From Undaria pinnatifida (lineage: Eukaryota; Sar; Phaeophyceae; Laminariales; Alariaceae), in contig JABAKD010000018.1 in assembly GCA_012845835.1 (NCBI GenBank), positions 7,123,222 to 7,187,221 on the forward strand: 64,000 bases of DNA. The letters are read 5' to 3'. The position numbers and the translations under genes are program-made. The notes below the pieces were generated by a model. That model had not been told where the DNA came from, searched no databases, and saw nothing but the letters and a program-made list of their open reading frames with translations. The first letter of the stretch is position 1, and each line of letters starts with the position of its first letter. Of the stretch, positions 55,336 through 64,000 are shown piece after piece.

Positions 55336-55471
55336 ATTGTAGGGCTGGGCCCTGGTCCAGTATGTGCTGGCAGTAATACTGTACGGGCAGTCTAACACAA
55401 AAAGTGCACAGTACAGGCTGAGGGGGCTGCCGTGGTGCCAGTACTTTGACTGTTTACGTGCGCCCTACAAT
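55336..55471. repeat. 136 bp segment with perfect 10 bp inverted ends
   Basis: ATTGTAGGGC at 55336-55345 and GCCCTACAAT at 55462-55471. The interior has weak further pairing (CTGGCAGTAATACTG / CCAGTACTTTGACTG). It could be a small MITE. No second copy was found in the window. Confidence 0.35.
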
Positions 55472-55949
55472 AATCTCTCCATACTTGTACACAGCGGAAA
55501 CTCATCAAAATTCAAGGCGTAAGAGCAGAGAGGGCACGCAAAACAGCTGACAGGGGAGAGAGGAATATGGCTTACTGCTCTATGCAGTCCAACGTTTCGC
55601 GCTGCATATCGGGTTTGTTAGATTCTTGGTTATTGACTTTTTTTTTATTTCATCCTCCGGCGGATGGGGAAAAATAAATCTTTAGCTCACCACACTTCCA
55701 CGTATTTCCGTACGCGTCGTGTGTCGATTTAACTCAGTTGCTTTCGCAGCCCAACGCTAGCTGGCGCACCCTTCGGATCCCATTGTAGGTATAGCGTAAG
55801 CTGTCCCTATCAGTGGTCTTGGCTATTGACGTTTCTGTTCTGGTGTTGTGTAATGCAGGTGGGAGCCTACCTTGTGTTCAAGCCCTTGAATAATGGGACT
55901 GCCCGAAATGTTTCTTGGTATGATATTGTATTTTATTTGAAATATTATC

Positions 55950-57341
55950 TTTCTAGCCATCCATGCCGTAGCTCCAACTCATTGCCGCCCTCTTATTCCC
56001 CCCCCGCCCCGCCCCTTTATTTTTTTTTTCCCCGCCCAGTTTGTTCAAACGCCCCACTTACAATCGAAATCGGCCAGAGTAACAGAAAATGATAAAATAC
56101 TTCTACGCAATTGATATTACGTCATGATCTTTCTAGCCATCCATGAAGTAGCTTTCATGCATCCCCCCCCGCCCCCTCCCACACCCTCCAACGCCCCCTC
56201 CTTCCCCACCACCCGCACGATCGCCTGGATCTAGCACCACGCGCATAGCAAGCTCCTACATATATGGTTAATACGCGCGATCGGAGCATCACACACAATC
56301 TTGCAAATAAATATGAGTTTCGACCAAATATTTGATCTCACAGCTGAAGTTTACTTTAATATTATTTGTGACCTAAACCTCTTGAAAACCCATCCCCCCC
56401 CCCTCTTTCTTTTTTTGCCCCTGCTCTCTCTTGCTCAAACGCCCCACCTCATATCGAAATCCGCCAGAGTAATAAACACTTCCACGCACTGGATATCACC
56501 TCATTGTCTTCTTAGAGCCATCCATGCCGCTGCTGCAATTCCCACACACACCCGCCCCAACGCACCCTCCTTCCCCACCACCCGCACCATCGCCTAGACC
56601 TAGCACCACGCGTATAGCAAACTCCTACATCTATGCAACCTAAAGACCCCCCCTCCCCCTGCCCCCCCCCCTGCCCCCCCATTCCTCCCTCACCCCCCCC
56701 ACCCCCCCACCCCATCCCACCCCCACCCCCTCGAACACTCCGCCCTCTACTCACTGGTTGTACGACTTACAGGATATACACGATAAACTGGTGCATTCCT
56801 TCCACAACCGTCACAATTATCCCCTTAAAGGATGTATAATTTCCACGCAGAGATTCAGCTGCCCCGCCCGTGATCCCCCCACCCCCCCCCCCGCCCCCCC
56901 CATATTAAACTGGTGAATTCTTTCCAAAACCGTCAGATTTATCCCCTTGAAAGGATTTATAGCTTACATGCACAAATTGCCCGCCCGTCCCCCCCCCCCC
57001 CCCTCCAACACCGCTCCCTTTTGATCAAAACCAGGCCCCTACGTTCTTCAAAACTCCGCCCTCCCCTCACCGGTTATTCGACTTACAGTATTCACCTAAT
57101 AAACGGATACATTTCCTTCCGCAGCCGTCAGATTTTGTCCCCCTCAGAAACGGGTTTTATAGTTTCCGCGCACAGACTGATTAACATCACCCTGTTGACC
57201 CTGATAGCTACACTGTAGTTGCAAGGGGAGTCGCCGACCTATATCCTTAATGAGGACACACAACCCGTAATACGCGCGATCGGAGCATCACACAGCTTTC
57301 AAAGATGAGTTTCGACAAATTCTTCGATCTCACGGCTGGAG
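55950..57341 (-). repeat. R1 repeat block 3, C-rich (inverted)
   Basis: Inverse of blocks 1 and 2: C tracts, TTATAGTTTCCGCGCACAGA, CCTGTTGACCCTGATAGC and the end CGATCTCACGGCTGGAG. Frames such as 56301-56597 and 56633-56839 are Pro-rich translations of C tracts and not genes. Confidence 0.75.
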
Positions 57342-57380
57342 TGTATATTCAGTTTTAGAATATTATGAAAAAAAAAAACT

Positions 57381-58130
57381 CTCCAGCTGTGAGATCGAAG
57401 ATTTTGTCGAAACTCAGCTTTGCAAGCTGTGTGTGATTCTCCGATCGCGCGTATTACGGGTTGTGTGTCCTCATTAAGGATGTAGGCCGGCAACTTCCCT
57501 TGCGACAACAGAGTAGCTATCAGGGTCAACAGAGTGATGCTAGTCAGTCTGTGCGCAGAAACTATGAAAACCCGATTCTGAGGGGAACACAATCTGACAG
57601 CTGTAGAAGGAAAGGCATCAGTTTATCAAGTACATCCTGTAAGTCGTACAACCGGTGCGGGGAGGGCGGAATTTTTTCATGGCGTGGGGGCCGGGGGTAG
57701 GGGGGGGCGCGGGGTAGTAGAGGGGGGGGGCAACTCAATCTGTGCAGCATCTATAAATCCTTGAAGGGGACGAATCTGACGGTTGTGTGAGGAACGCATC
57801 AGTTTACCAAATATGTATATCCTGTAAACCGTACAACCGGTGAGGAGAGGGGGGGGGGGTGTTCGAAAGCGGGGAGGAGGGGGAGGGGGGGGGGGGGGAT
57901 GGGGATTTTTCACTGCTTCAGATCGCATAGATGTATACCCGGGTAGGAACTTACCATACGCATGGTGCTAGGTCTAGGCGATGGTGTGGGTGGTGAGGAA
58001 GGAGGGGCGTGGGGGGGGGTTGTTGGAGCTACGGCATGGATGGCTAGAAAGGTAATGAGATGATATCACCTGTCTGGTAATGATAATTACTCTATCAGAT
58101 TTGATTTTCGGTGAGGCGTTGGGGGTCGGG
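57381..58130 (+). repeat. R1 repeat block 4, G-rich
   Basis: Starts CTCCAGCTGTGAGATCGAAG, mirroring block 3 across a 39 bp spacer. It then has TCCGATCGCGCGTATTACGG, AATCTGACAGCTGTAGAAGG and G tracts up to about 58145. Confidence 0.75.
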
Positions 58131-58393
58131 AGGGGGGGGGGTGGGGGTTGCGTTAAGGTATTAGTGGGGTATTAGTCCGTTTGACCACTTGCAAGAGGTT
58201 AACCAATAGCTTACCCAATCTAAGTCTTATAACAGTTGTGAGCGTGTGTATCAGGCGGGGGGAGGGGGATGTGGTGATGGTGGTGGGGCGCCTTTACCAG
58301 CTCCGTCCCACAAATCGTACGAGACAAAGTACCAAATATATTTCATCTTGTGGAGGTTTCCTGACCCTAAATTTTTAGTGTTTTTGCGTCGAT

Positions 58394-58417
58394 CCAACCC
58401 TAACCCCAACCCTAACT
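58394..58417 (+). repeat. Interstitial telomere-like motif
   Basis: AACCCTAACCCCAACCCTAA: about three degenerate CCCTAA units. It is too short to be a chromosome end, and repeats continue on both sides. Confidence 0.5.
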
Positions 58418-58767
58418 AAGGCTACGGCTCCGACCCGAGCGCGGCTTCGCGGCGCGTTTTGGAAAGAGTGACGAAAATGTGCGGACCACCTCAAACATCG
58501 AAATATATTTGGCACTCTTTCTGGTGGGCAGGAACACCGCAAAGGCTACCAATGGTGGCGGAGAACGGAGGTGGATGATGGGAAATATTCTACCCGCGTG
58601 TTATGTGCAGATATCCAATATTTCGAAAATATAATATGAAGTGGAAGGGAAGAAAATTGTTGTTACGTGATGTTGGCTTCAATTTGATGCTGTCTTTACG
58701 AGTATTAATAGTGCTTTCTGGTTATCGCATAAAATGTTACGAGTGCTACGGCAGGCACTTACTGGAA

Positions 58768-58797
58768 CTGTGGTATACAACGTTTTGTATACCACAG
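58768..58797. repeat. Perfect 13 bp hairpin, 4 nt loop
   Basis: CTGTGGTATACAA, loop CGTT, TTGTATACCACAG. It lies just after a partial R2 repeat. Confidence 0.8.
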
Positions 58798-58849
58798 CTA
58801 ACATCAAACCTGCTAGAATAATAAACAATGCCAGGCCGGTGATATAATG

Positions 58850-59800
58850 TTATGCATTCCTTCTACAACCGTCAGGTTTGTCCCCTTAAACTATTTACAG
58901 TTTCCGCGCACATATTGAGTGGTCCACCCCCCCCCCCCCCCGCCACCCCCCCCGACCCCTCCCAACGCCCCGTCCTACTTCACCTCCCGCACCATCGCCT
59001 AGACCTAGCACCACGCCAAGCCCCTACATCTATGCGACCTAAAGCTGTTGGAACCCCTGCCCGCGAAACCACTCCGCCCATCCCTCTTCGAACACTCCGC
59101 CCTCTCCTCACTTGTTGTACGACTTTCAGGATATACATTATGAACTGATGCATTCCTTCCACAACCGTAACCTTTGTCCCGTTAAAGGATTTATAGTTTC
59201 TGCGCACAGATTGAGTTCCCCCCCCCCCCCCCCTCCGCTCCCCCTTTTTCAAACCCAGCCCCCCACGCCCTTAAAACCTCCGTCCACCCCTCAACGGTTA
59301 CACGACTTACAGGATACACTTGATAAACTGATGCATTTCTTCTCATAGCTGTCAGATTTCATCCCCCTCAAAAACGGGTTCAATAGTTTCCGCGCACAGA
59401 CTGACTAGCTCACCCTGTTGACCCTGTACAAGATACATTGTAGTTCTAAGGGGAGTCGCCGACCTATATCCTAAATGAGGACACACACCCAGTGATACGC
59501 GCGATCGGAGCATCGCACACAGCTTGCAAAGATGAGTTTCGACAAAATCTTCGATCTCACAGCTTTCTTCTCATAGCTGTCAGATTTCATCCCCCTCAAA
59601 AACGGGTTCTATAGTTTCCGCGCACAGACTGACTAGCTCACCCTGTTGACCCTGTACAAGATACATTGTAGTTCTAAGGGGAGTCGCCGACCTATATCCT
59701 AAATGAGGACACACACCCAGTGATACGCGCGATCGGAGCATCGCACACAGCTTGCAAAGATGAGTTTCGACAAAATCTTCGATCTCACAGCTGGAGTGTC
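58850..59800 (-). repeat. R1 repeat block 5 with a recent 228 bp tandem duplication
   Basis: C tracts and R1 units in inverse orientation. 59338-59565 and 59566-59793 are nearly identical; I find about one substitution (GGTTCAATAG versus GGTTCTATAG). It ends GATCTCACAGCTGGAGTGTC. Confidence 0.8.
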
Positions 59801-59891
59801 TTTTTATTTTTATGATATACCATTGCGACTGAAAGTGCCAGAAATGATAGCTCCCAGATGGGTGTTATTTTTCATGCTATCTATGCGAGTA

Positions 59892-60805
59892 CAGTACTGG
59901 GCCCTATATAGTGCAGGTTGAATAGTGCAGGTGCCCGGTATAGTGCAGGTACAATCTCTGTGCACAGACAGCGCCCTCAATAGTGCAGGTCCTGCACTAT
60001 TGAGGGCGGCCCCCCCATAGTACAGGTTGGGCACCGCGGTGCCCCGCAATAGTGTAGGTTGGACATACACACACGGGCAGCGGGCATGAGAGAGTTTGTT
60101 GCGACGTCGTGAGGGCGCGGGGTACATGATTGTTTGTTTTTCTCGCGGTGCGCTTCCTGTCGTGTTCGTCTTGGTTTGTGTATTTTCTTGCAACATCGAA
60201 TAGGGTGCGCCAGGCAGACATGAGACAGTTTTGTCGCGGCGTAGTGAGGGCGGCTGGTACAGTAGTACATGGTTGCTCGTTTTTCTGCAGTGCGCTTCCT
60301 GTCGTGTTTATTCTTCTGATTGTCGTTTTTTTATCACGTAACATCGGAGGAGGGCAATAACGACTGACATTAGCTTCATTATTACGCCGCTCACAAAGTA
60401 CGTGGTAAATGTTGAAGGGTTGGTTCGCGCGACAGTTCAGGAGTGCAGTACTGAACCAGTGCTGAAGGCAGGAAGAAAAAAACGGTACAACATTTCTCTG
60501 TGTGCGACAGGGGGGGAAAACACTCGTCGCGAGAAAGTCTGCCCACGCCCACGCTAGAACAGGGCCCAGCACTAGCGTAATTCGATCCGTTTCGTACTCT
60601 TGTCAGCCCCGCAAAGCGTGAACGCCACACCATAAGTCAAACATATTCCTCAACAGTGCAGGTACCTGCACTATTGGGGGATATTCAAACACTCAATAGT
60701 GCTGAACCTGCACTATTGAGGCGCACTTCTCAGTACTGCAGGTGCCCGCTATAGTGCAGGTAGAACCTCTGGACACATTCCTGCACCATGTAGGGCCCAG
60801 TACTG
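59892..60805. mobile_element. Tc1/mariner-like non-autonomous TIR element (914 bp)
   Basis: Both ends begin CAGTACTGGGCCCTA, and 24 of the 26 terminal bases match in inverse. TA flanks both sides (59890-59891, 60806-60807). It interrupts an R2 repeat: joining the flanks gives GAGTAGTGCTTTCTAG, close to R2 at 5310 and 58700. The interior holds about ten copies of TAGTGCAGGT or its inverse, including palindromes such as AGTGCAGGTCCTGCACT, and an internal ~150 bp duplication (about 60070-60190 versus 60210-60350). Frames on the minus strand (59997-60572) are repeats of that duplication. No transposase was seen. Confidence 0.75.
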
Positions 60806-60807
60806 TA

Positions 60808-60990
60808 GTGCTTTCTAGATATCGCAAGGCATATCTCACTTCGGTTGGCACAGGTTGGGAGGCGATCATGCAGACGGTGCGCACGAAATATCTTGCGTAC
60901 TATTGAGAGCACGAAAGATTAGTACTTTGATCTACCGCAATTCAACATATCTGCCTGCAACTCCTTTTCACCTTAGATTATACCTTGTAT
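60808..60990 (+). repeat. R2 repeat, right part, copy split by the Tc1-like element
   Basis: TAGTGCTTTCTAGATATCGC, GCGATCATGCAGACGGTGCG and AACATATCTGCCTGCAACTC match 5312-5510. The left part is 59820-59889. Confidence 0.7.
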
Positions 60991-61789
60991 ACGATTATAC
61001 ATCCTGCATTATTCTTGTCTTCAAAGATGCTGTGGTCCTGTAGATGTCGCGTCCACGTCGGATGCTCGTGTTAGTGGTGCTCACGAAAGCATGCCCTATC
61101 ATGTATTGGATGATAGCCGAGTAATGCTCCTTTTCTCTACTTCAAGCTACACTGTAGTTCCATGTGTCCTTATTTAGGACGCACACCCTGTAATACGCGC
61201 GTTCGGAGTATCACACACAGCTTGAAAGATTAGTTTCGACAAAATCTTTGATCTCACAGCTGAAGTGTATTTCTATTTTTATTATTTATCCCGCCAGGTA
61301 ACGTATGTCAACGCAACCGCTTCTTGAAATGACAAATGAAAACCAATACGACTTGTTAGGATCAGCACAGAGCTCAAGAAACCTATAACATTGCCTCGAT
61401 AACTAGAGATTATTTGCCTTTTTTTCCCGCGGCGAATTTGAGTAAAGGTAATATTTGGAGTAATATAAATGGATGCGCACATGTGTACGTGAACATTAAA
61501 TATGAATATTTACGTCTCTGAAGCCGCGATTTCTAAGAATAACGATTCGGTTTCGCACGCTTCAACATGTTTTTGAACGCATGTCCCGCCTTTTCGGTAT
61601 ATCTAGGCTGCGTCCTGCAGTGTGCTGTATTTCCGCACACTCCTTTCCATCATGCGCTTCGCTCGCTTTAGCTCTTCCTCTTTTTTTTTCTTGGTCAATC
61701 CACCACTAAATTGCATTTGAAAAACATTGTCCATAGAACGACGTATTGTTTACCCTTAACATAGTAGTCGATTGCCCCATTGATTTGCG

Positions 61790-61838
61790 TAGTGGTTATC
61801 CTCGAGTACTACTAGCGTTGGTCATTGAGTTCGATACC
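61790..61838 (+). promoter_or_regulatory. tRNA-like internal pol III boxes (D2)
   Basis: TAGTGGTTATCC (A box) and GAGTTCGATACC (B box, 61827-61838) at the same relative positions as in D1 (9237-9290). Confidence 0.45.
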
Positions 61839-62104
61839 CACCGTGGTGAGATTTGACTTTAGTACTTGAAAAAATATCAAAAAAGAAAGAAATTAAAGGA
61901 TCAACTGCTGAGAGCGCCTCGCAGCGTGGGTAGGTACAATTCCACGCGAGATGACGAGGGAAGAAAATGCTGAATTTATTCTCATGCTAAAAACAAAAGC
62001 ACGTACCGTAGTGGGGAGGGGGGCGGAGAGCCCGCCGTGGTAGCACGCGAAACTCCCGACTGAAACATCGAAAAGGCGTGCCATTTACAAACTCCAAAAT
62101 CAAT

Positions 62105-62695
62105 TTATTTAGGGTATCCCTCTCCTGTGGCTATTCGGTAAAATTTCGTCGTCAGTAGGCGCAAGAGGAGAGTAAATGCTTCAGATGCAGATACTCTCGG
62201 ATCCATGGCTCGCGACACCTGTCCAAACAGATAATCGGTTAAGGTCGCCATACGGGCGGTCGTGGGCTTGTCAGGTGTCATAGCACGTATGGACGCCTTA
62301 TGGAGTGGGTGGTTTAAACCGGTTACCCGCGTGGGTGATCGTAAGCTCTTTGTACAACGGTCGTCGTGGCGCATGAGAATATCGGACATTGCAGATTTAA
62401 ACGCGAGGCTGAGTTGTTGCTCGCCGTCTGACTTGTTTGAAGAGACAGGAAACGATGGCACATAAATGCGAGCAACGTTTGGCAGGGGCATCTTGATGTA
62501 AGCGCGATGAGCCGAGGCACCAAGCGTGGGCTCGGCTATGGCAGCGGCAGTGGTAATCGCGGGGGTACGAGCGCGGGCCAATATGGAAGAAACAGGTTTG
62601 TTGCGACAATCCAGCACGGTGAATTTGCTCAGGCGCTTGGTGGAGGACGAAATATTCACCAGGGAAGAAGTCACTTGCCTTTTTCCCGGCACCAC
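62105..62695 (-). CDS. D-repeat ORF (D2), 196 residues
   Basis: Starts MVPGKRQVTSSLVNISSSTK, then TVLDCRNKPVSSILARARTP, RIYVPSFPVSSNKSDGEQQL, and the most gene-like part MRHDDRCTKSLRSPTRVTGL, PDKPTTARMATLTDYLFGQV. It ends ATGEGYPK. D1 has the same frame in two broken pieces. The protein has mixed charge, no membrane helix and no motif that I can name. It overlaps the next ORF (62397-63173) in a different frame by about 300 bp, so one of the two must be wrong there or they are joined by splicing or frameshifting. I infer a protein of the D element, function unknown. Confidence 0.45.
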   Translation of the reverse strand: MVPGKRQVTSSLVNISSSTKRLSKFTVLDCRNKPVSSILARARTPAITTAAAIAEPTLGASAHRAYIKMPLPNVARIYVPSFPVSSNKSDGEQQLSLAFKSAMSDILMRHDDRCTKSLRSPTRVTGLNHPLHKASIRAMTPDKPTTARMATLTDYLFGQVSRAMDPRVSASEAFTLLLRLLTTKFYRIATGEGYPK

Positions 62696-63173
62696 CTTGA
62701 CCTAGTATAGCCGGCGCCCGAATATGTGGACGAGCAGAATGAGCTTGACGTGCCGTCATTGAAACGGCCTCTCGTGCCATCTCTGTGTCCACTTTGACCG
62801 CCTCCAGAGCTTCGGCTACCATTTCCTCGGTTGTGACTCCCACCAACACCGCCCTGGCAGCGGCTGGATCCTCCATCACCTGCCCCAAGCCCGGACGTGT
62901 CGCCGCCACCTCAGCTACCGCCGCCTCCTCCACGGCGGTGGTGGGAGCAGCTCCGTGGCTGATCCCACGACTACCTTTGTCGCCGCTAGAACCATCATTG
63001 CCACCGACAGAACCCCTTAAGCCCCGGCCTTGTCTCTTGCCTCGGCTGTCATTCTTGCCACGGCGGTGATCCTGGTGTGCATCCTGTGGGATCGGCCATA
63101 AAATGTTGTCCTGGGCCTTCGCATGGGCCAAGCGAAGAGCTTTGACGAGGGCTGGAGTCGGGGCGGCTCCCAT
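62397..63173 (-). CDS. D-repeat upstream ORF (D2), 258 residues
   Basis: MGAAPTPALVKALRLAHAKA, then a basic Gly/Arg/Asp-rich segment (RRGKNDSRGKRQGRGLRGSV), an Ala/Val/Glu-rich helical piece (VTTEEMVAEALEAVKVDTEM) and a less convincing tail past residue ~160. The D1 counterpart is 9962-10351, with only the helical piece onward. The basic segment followed by helical regions is compatible with a nucleic-acid-binding, Gag-like protein, but there is no zinc knuckle. The start may lie further upstream, as GC-rich sequence on the same strand continues to the window edge. Confidence 0.4.
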   Translation of the reverse strand: MGAAPTPALVKALRLAHAKAQDNILWPIPQDAHQDHRRGKNDSRGKRQGRGLRGSVGGNDGSSGDKGSRGISHGAAPTTAVEEAAVAEVAATRPGLGQVMEDPAAARAVLVGVTTEEMVAEALEAVKVDTEMAREAVSMTARQAHSARPHIRAPAILGQGGAGKKASDFFPGEYFVLHQAPEQIHRAGLSQQTCFFHIGPRSYPRDYHCRCHSRAHAWCLGSSRLHQDAPAKRCSHLCAIVSCLFKQVRRRATTQPRV

Positions 63174-64000
63174 CTGGCCCTACTACATGCTATGATCCAT
63201 TGTGGACCACCCCTTGCTCACCGAAAGGAGCCCCGCTGGACGCAGCCACATCTTTCGAACCGACGCCAGGAGAGCGGAGGCCTAGGCCACGACCCAGGTC
63301 CCCAACGCGATGGAGAAATCATCTCTCGACAAAGAGGCCATGCATTGGACACTACCTTCGAAGAAGACTGCATCCCCAGGTCGTTCCGACGCAGAGGTGA
63401 CGCCCTGTTGGCGTATCGGAAGCTGGGGAGTCGTGGTTTCTCCCGTCGGAGCTGCCTGGTTATCGCGTTTTAAAGATTCTTACGATTTCGCTGCCGCCTC
63501 TGCTTCCTTCCGCTCCGCGCTCTCGGCCTCCGCGATTTCTCGCTGCACCGGCTGGTGGCGCCGTATAAGCAGGAACGTCGTCGCTGTTGCAGCTTCCAGC
63601 GCCCGCTATGTCCGCGGCGCCTCGGTTGCTGCGCTCGAGGAGCTGTAGCAGACATCCCGGCCGCAGCAAGAATCCTGTGTATGTCGCGCACCCTAGCTCA
63701 GAGACGCCCGCCGCGGACGCGCTGCCGAGCGTGAGGAGAGCTCCTATTGGCGACCCTCCGAGCTAAGAGGGGGCAGGACCACTTTCGTCCCTGGCCATTG
63801 CTGCGACTCCTCCTGCAACAGGGCCATCCGTGGTTCCAGGTTAGATAATGAATGCTCGCGCGAGCCCATCGGAGGTCCACCACCTGCGGCAATCGCCTGG
63901 GTAGGGTCTCCATGGTCCCAGTTGCGTGTGCTCGAGAATGGGTGCTCCAGAGGGCCCTCACGAGGCCCACCGCCTCCAGCTCCCTTCCCGGGAGACCCTC
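63174..64000 (-). other. GC-rich upstream part of D2
   Basis: Shared with D1 (10570-11470). Short open frames on the minus strand (63460-63669, 63698-63970) have Arg/Ala-rich composition and shift between copies. It may be the 5' part of the D element's coding region. Confidence 0.35.

Larger units (their letters stand above)
61025..64000. mobile_element. Large repeat D, copy 2 (D2), cut by the window end
   Basis: It matches 7190-7450 and 8700-11470 without the TIR element and without the 400 bp gene-like insertion, so it represents the more ancestral arrangement. It includes an R1 core (61187-61265, inverted), pol III boxes, the ORF and the GC-rich upstream part. Confidence 0.75.

Noticed and set aside
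59997-60572. Transposase ORF in the Tc1-like element
   Set aside because: The 191-residue minus frame is built from an internal duplication and palindromic motifs. There are no D, D, E/D-type catalytic blocks or helix-turn-helix.

Overview
This is a stretch of nuclear DNA from a eukaryote, dominated by transposable elements. There are no operons, Shine-Dalgarno-led genes or dense long ORFs. Almost everything recognisable is a Ty1/copia LTR retrotransposon, a terminal-inverted-repeat DNA element, a tandem array or a dispersed repeat. The copia content, the long G/C homopolymer tracts, a short interstitial CCCTAA-type motif and the low gene density would fit an algal genome, for example a stramenopile such as a brown alga. 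That placement is an inference and I hold it weakly.

Layout. 1-3.9 kb: a minus-strand, internally deleted copia element (family A, copy A1) running off the left edge. 4-7 kb: minisatellite and a G-rich dispersed repeat block (family R1). 7.2-11.6 kb: a large repeat (D1) with an unknown ORF on the minus strand and tRNA-like pol III boxes, preceded by a TIR element (7451-8277). 11.7-14.2 kb: clusters of a ~60 bp minisatellite. 14-22.5 kb: tandem duplications and no confident gene. 22.5-23.0 kb: a small four-helix membrane protein, the best candidate for a host gene. 23-26 kb: GGGAAC/TTCCCG-rich repeats. 26.1-30.8 kb: a chimeric retroelement whose LTR and first gag part come from family A, while the rest of gag-pol comes from family B. 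31-36.6 kb: mostly unrecognised, with tandem duplications and a solo-LTR-like repeat (R3). 36.6-44 kb: a near full-length but decayed family A element (A2) with an unusually long post-pol region. 45.3-46.5 kb: another R1 block. 47.5-53.3 kb: an apparently intact 5.8 kb copia element (family B) with two 430 bp LTRs and a single 1608-residue Gag-Pol ORF on the minus strand. 54.6-55.1 kb: a possible gene. 56-59.8 kb: three R1 blocks in alternating orientation, two of which form a large palindrome. 59.9-60.8 kb: a Tc1/mariner-like non-autonomous element in a TA site. 61.0-64.0 kb: the second copy (D2) of the 7-11.6 kb repeat, running off the right edge.

How it fits together. Family B appears complete and could supply enzymes to damaged relatives. 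Family A copies carry CATCAG-rich leaders before gag and a conserved post-pol region with two overlapping ORFs. The A/B chimera shows that the two families have recombined, plausibly by template switching during reverse transcription. Paralogous repeats within the window act as empty-site controls for several insertions: the family B element in R4, the Tc1-like element in R2, a TTAA-type MITE in R3, and the TIR element in D. No previously known gene system other than transposons was recognised. The most novel-looking items are the chimera, the post-pol ORFs, and the D-repeat ORF.
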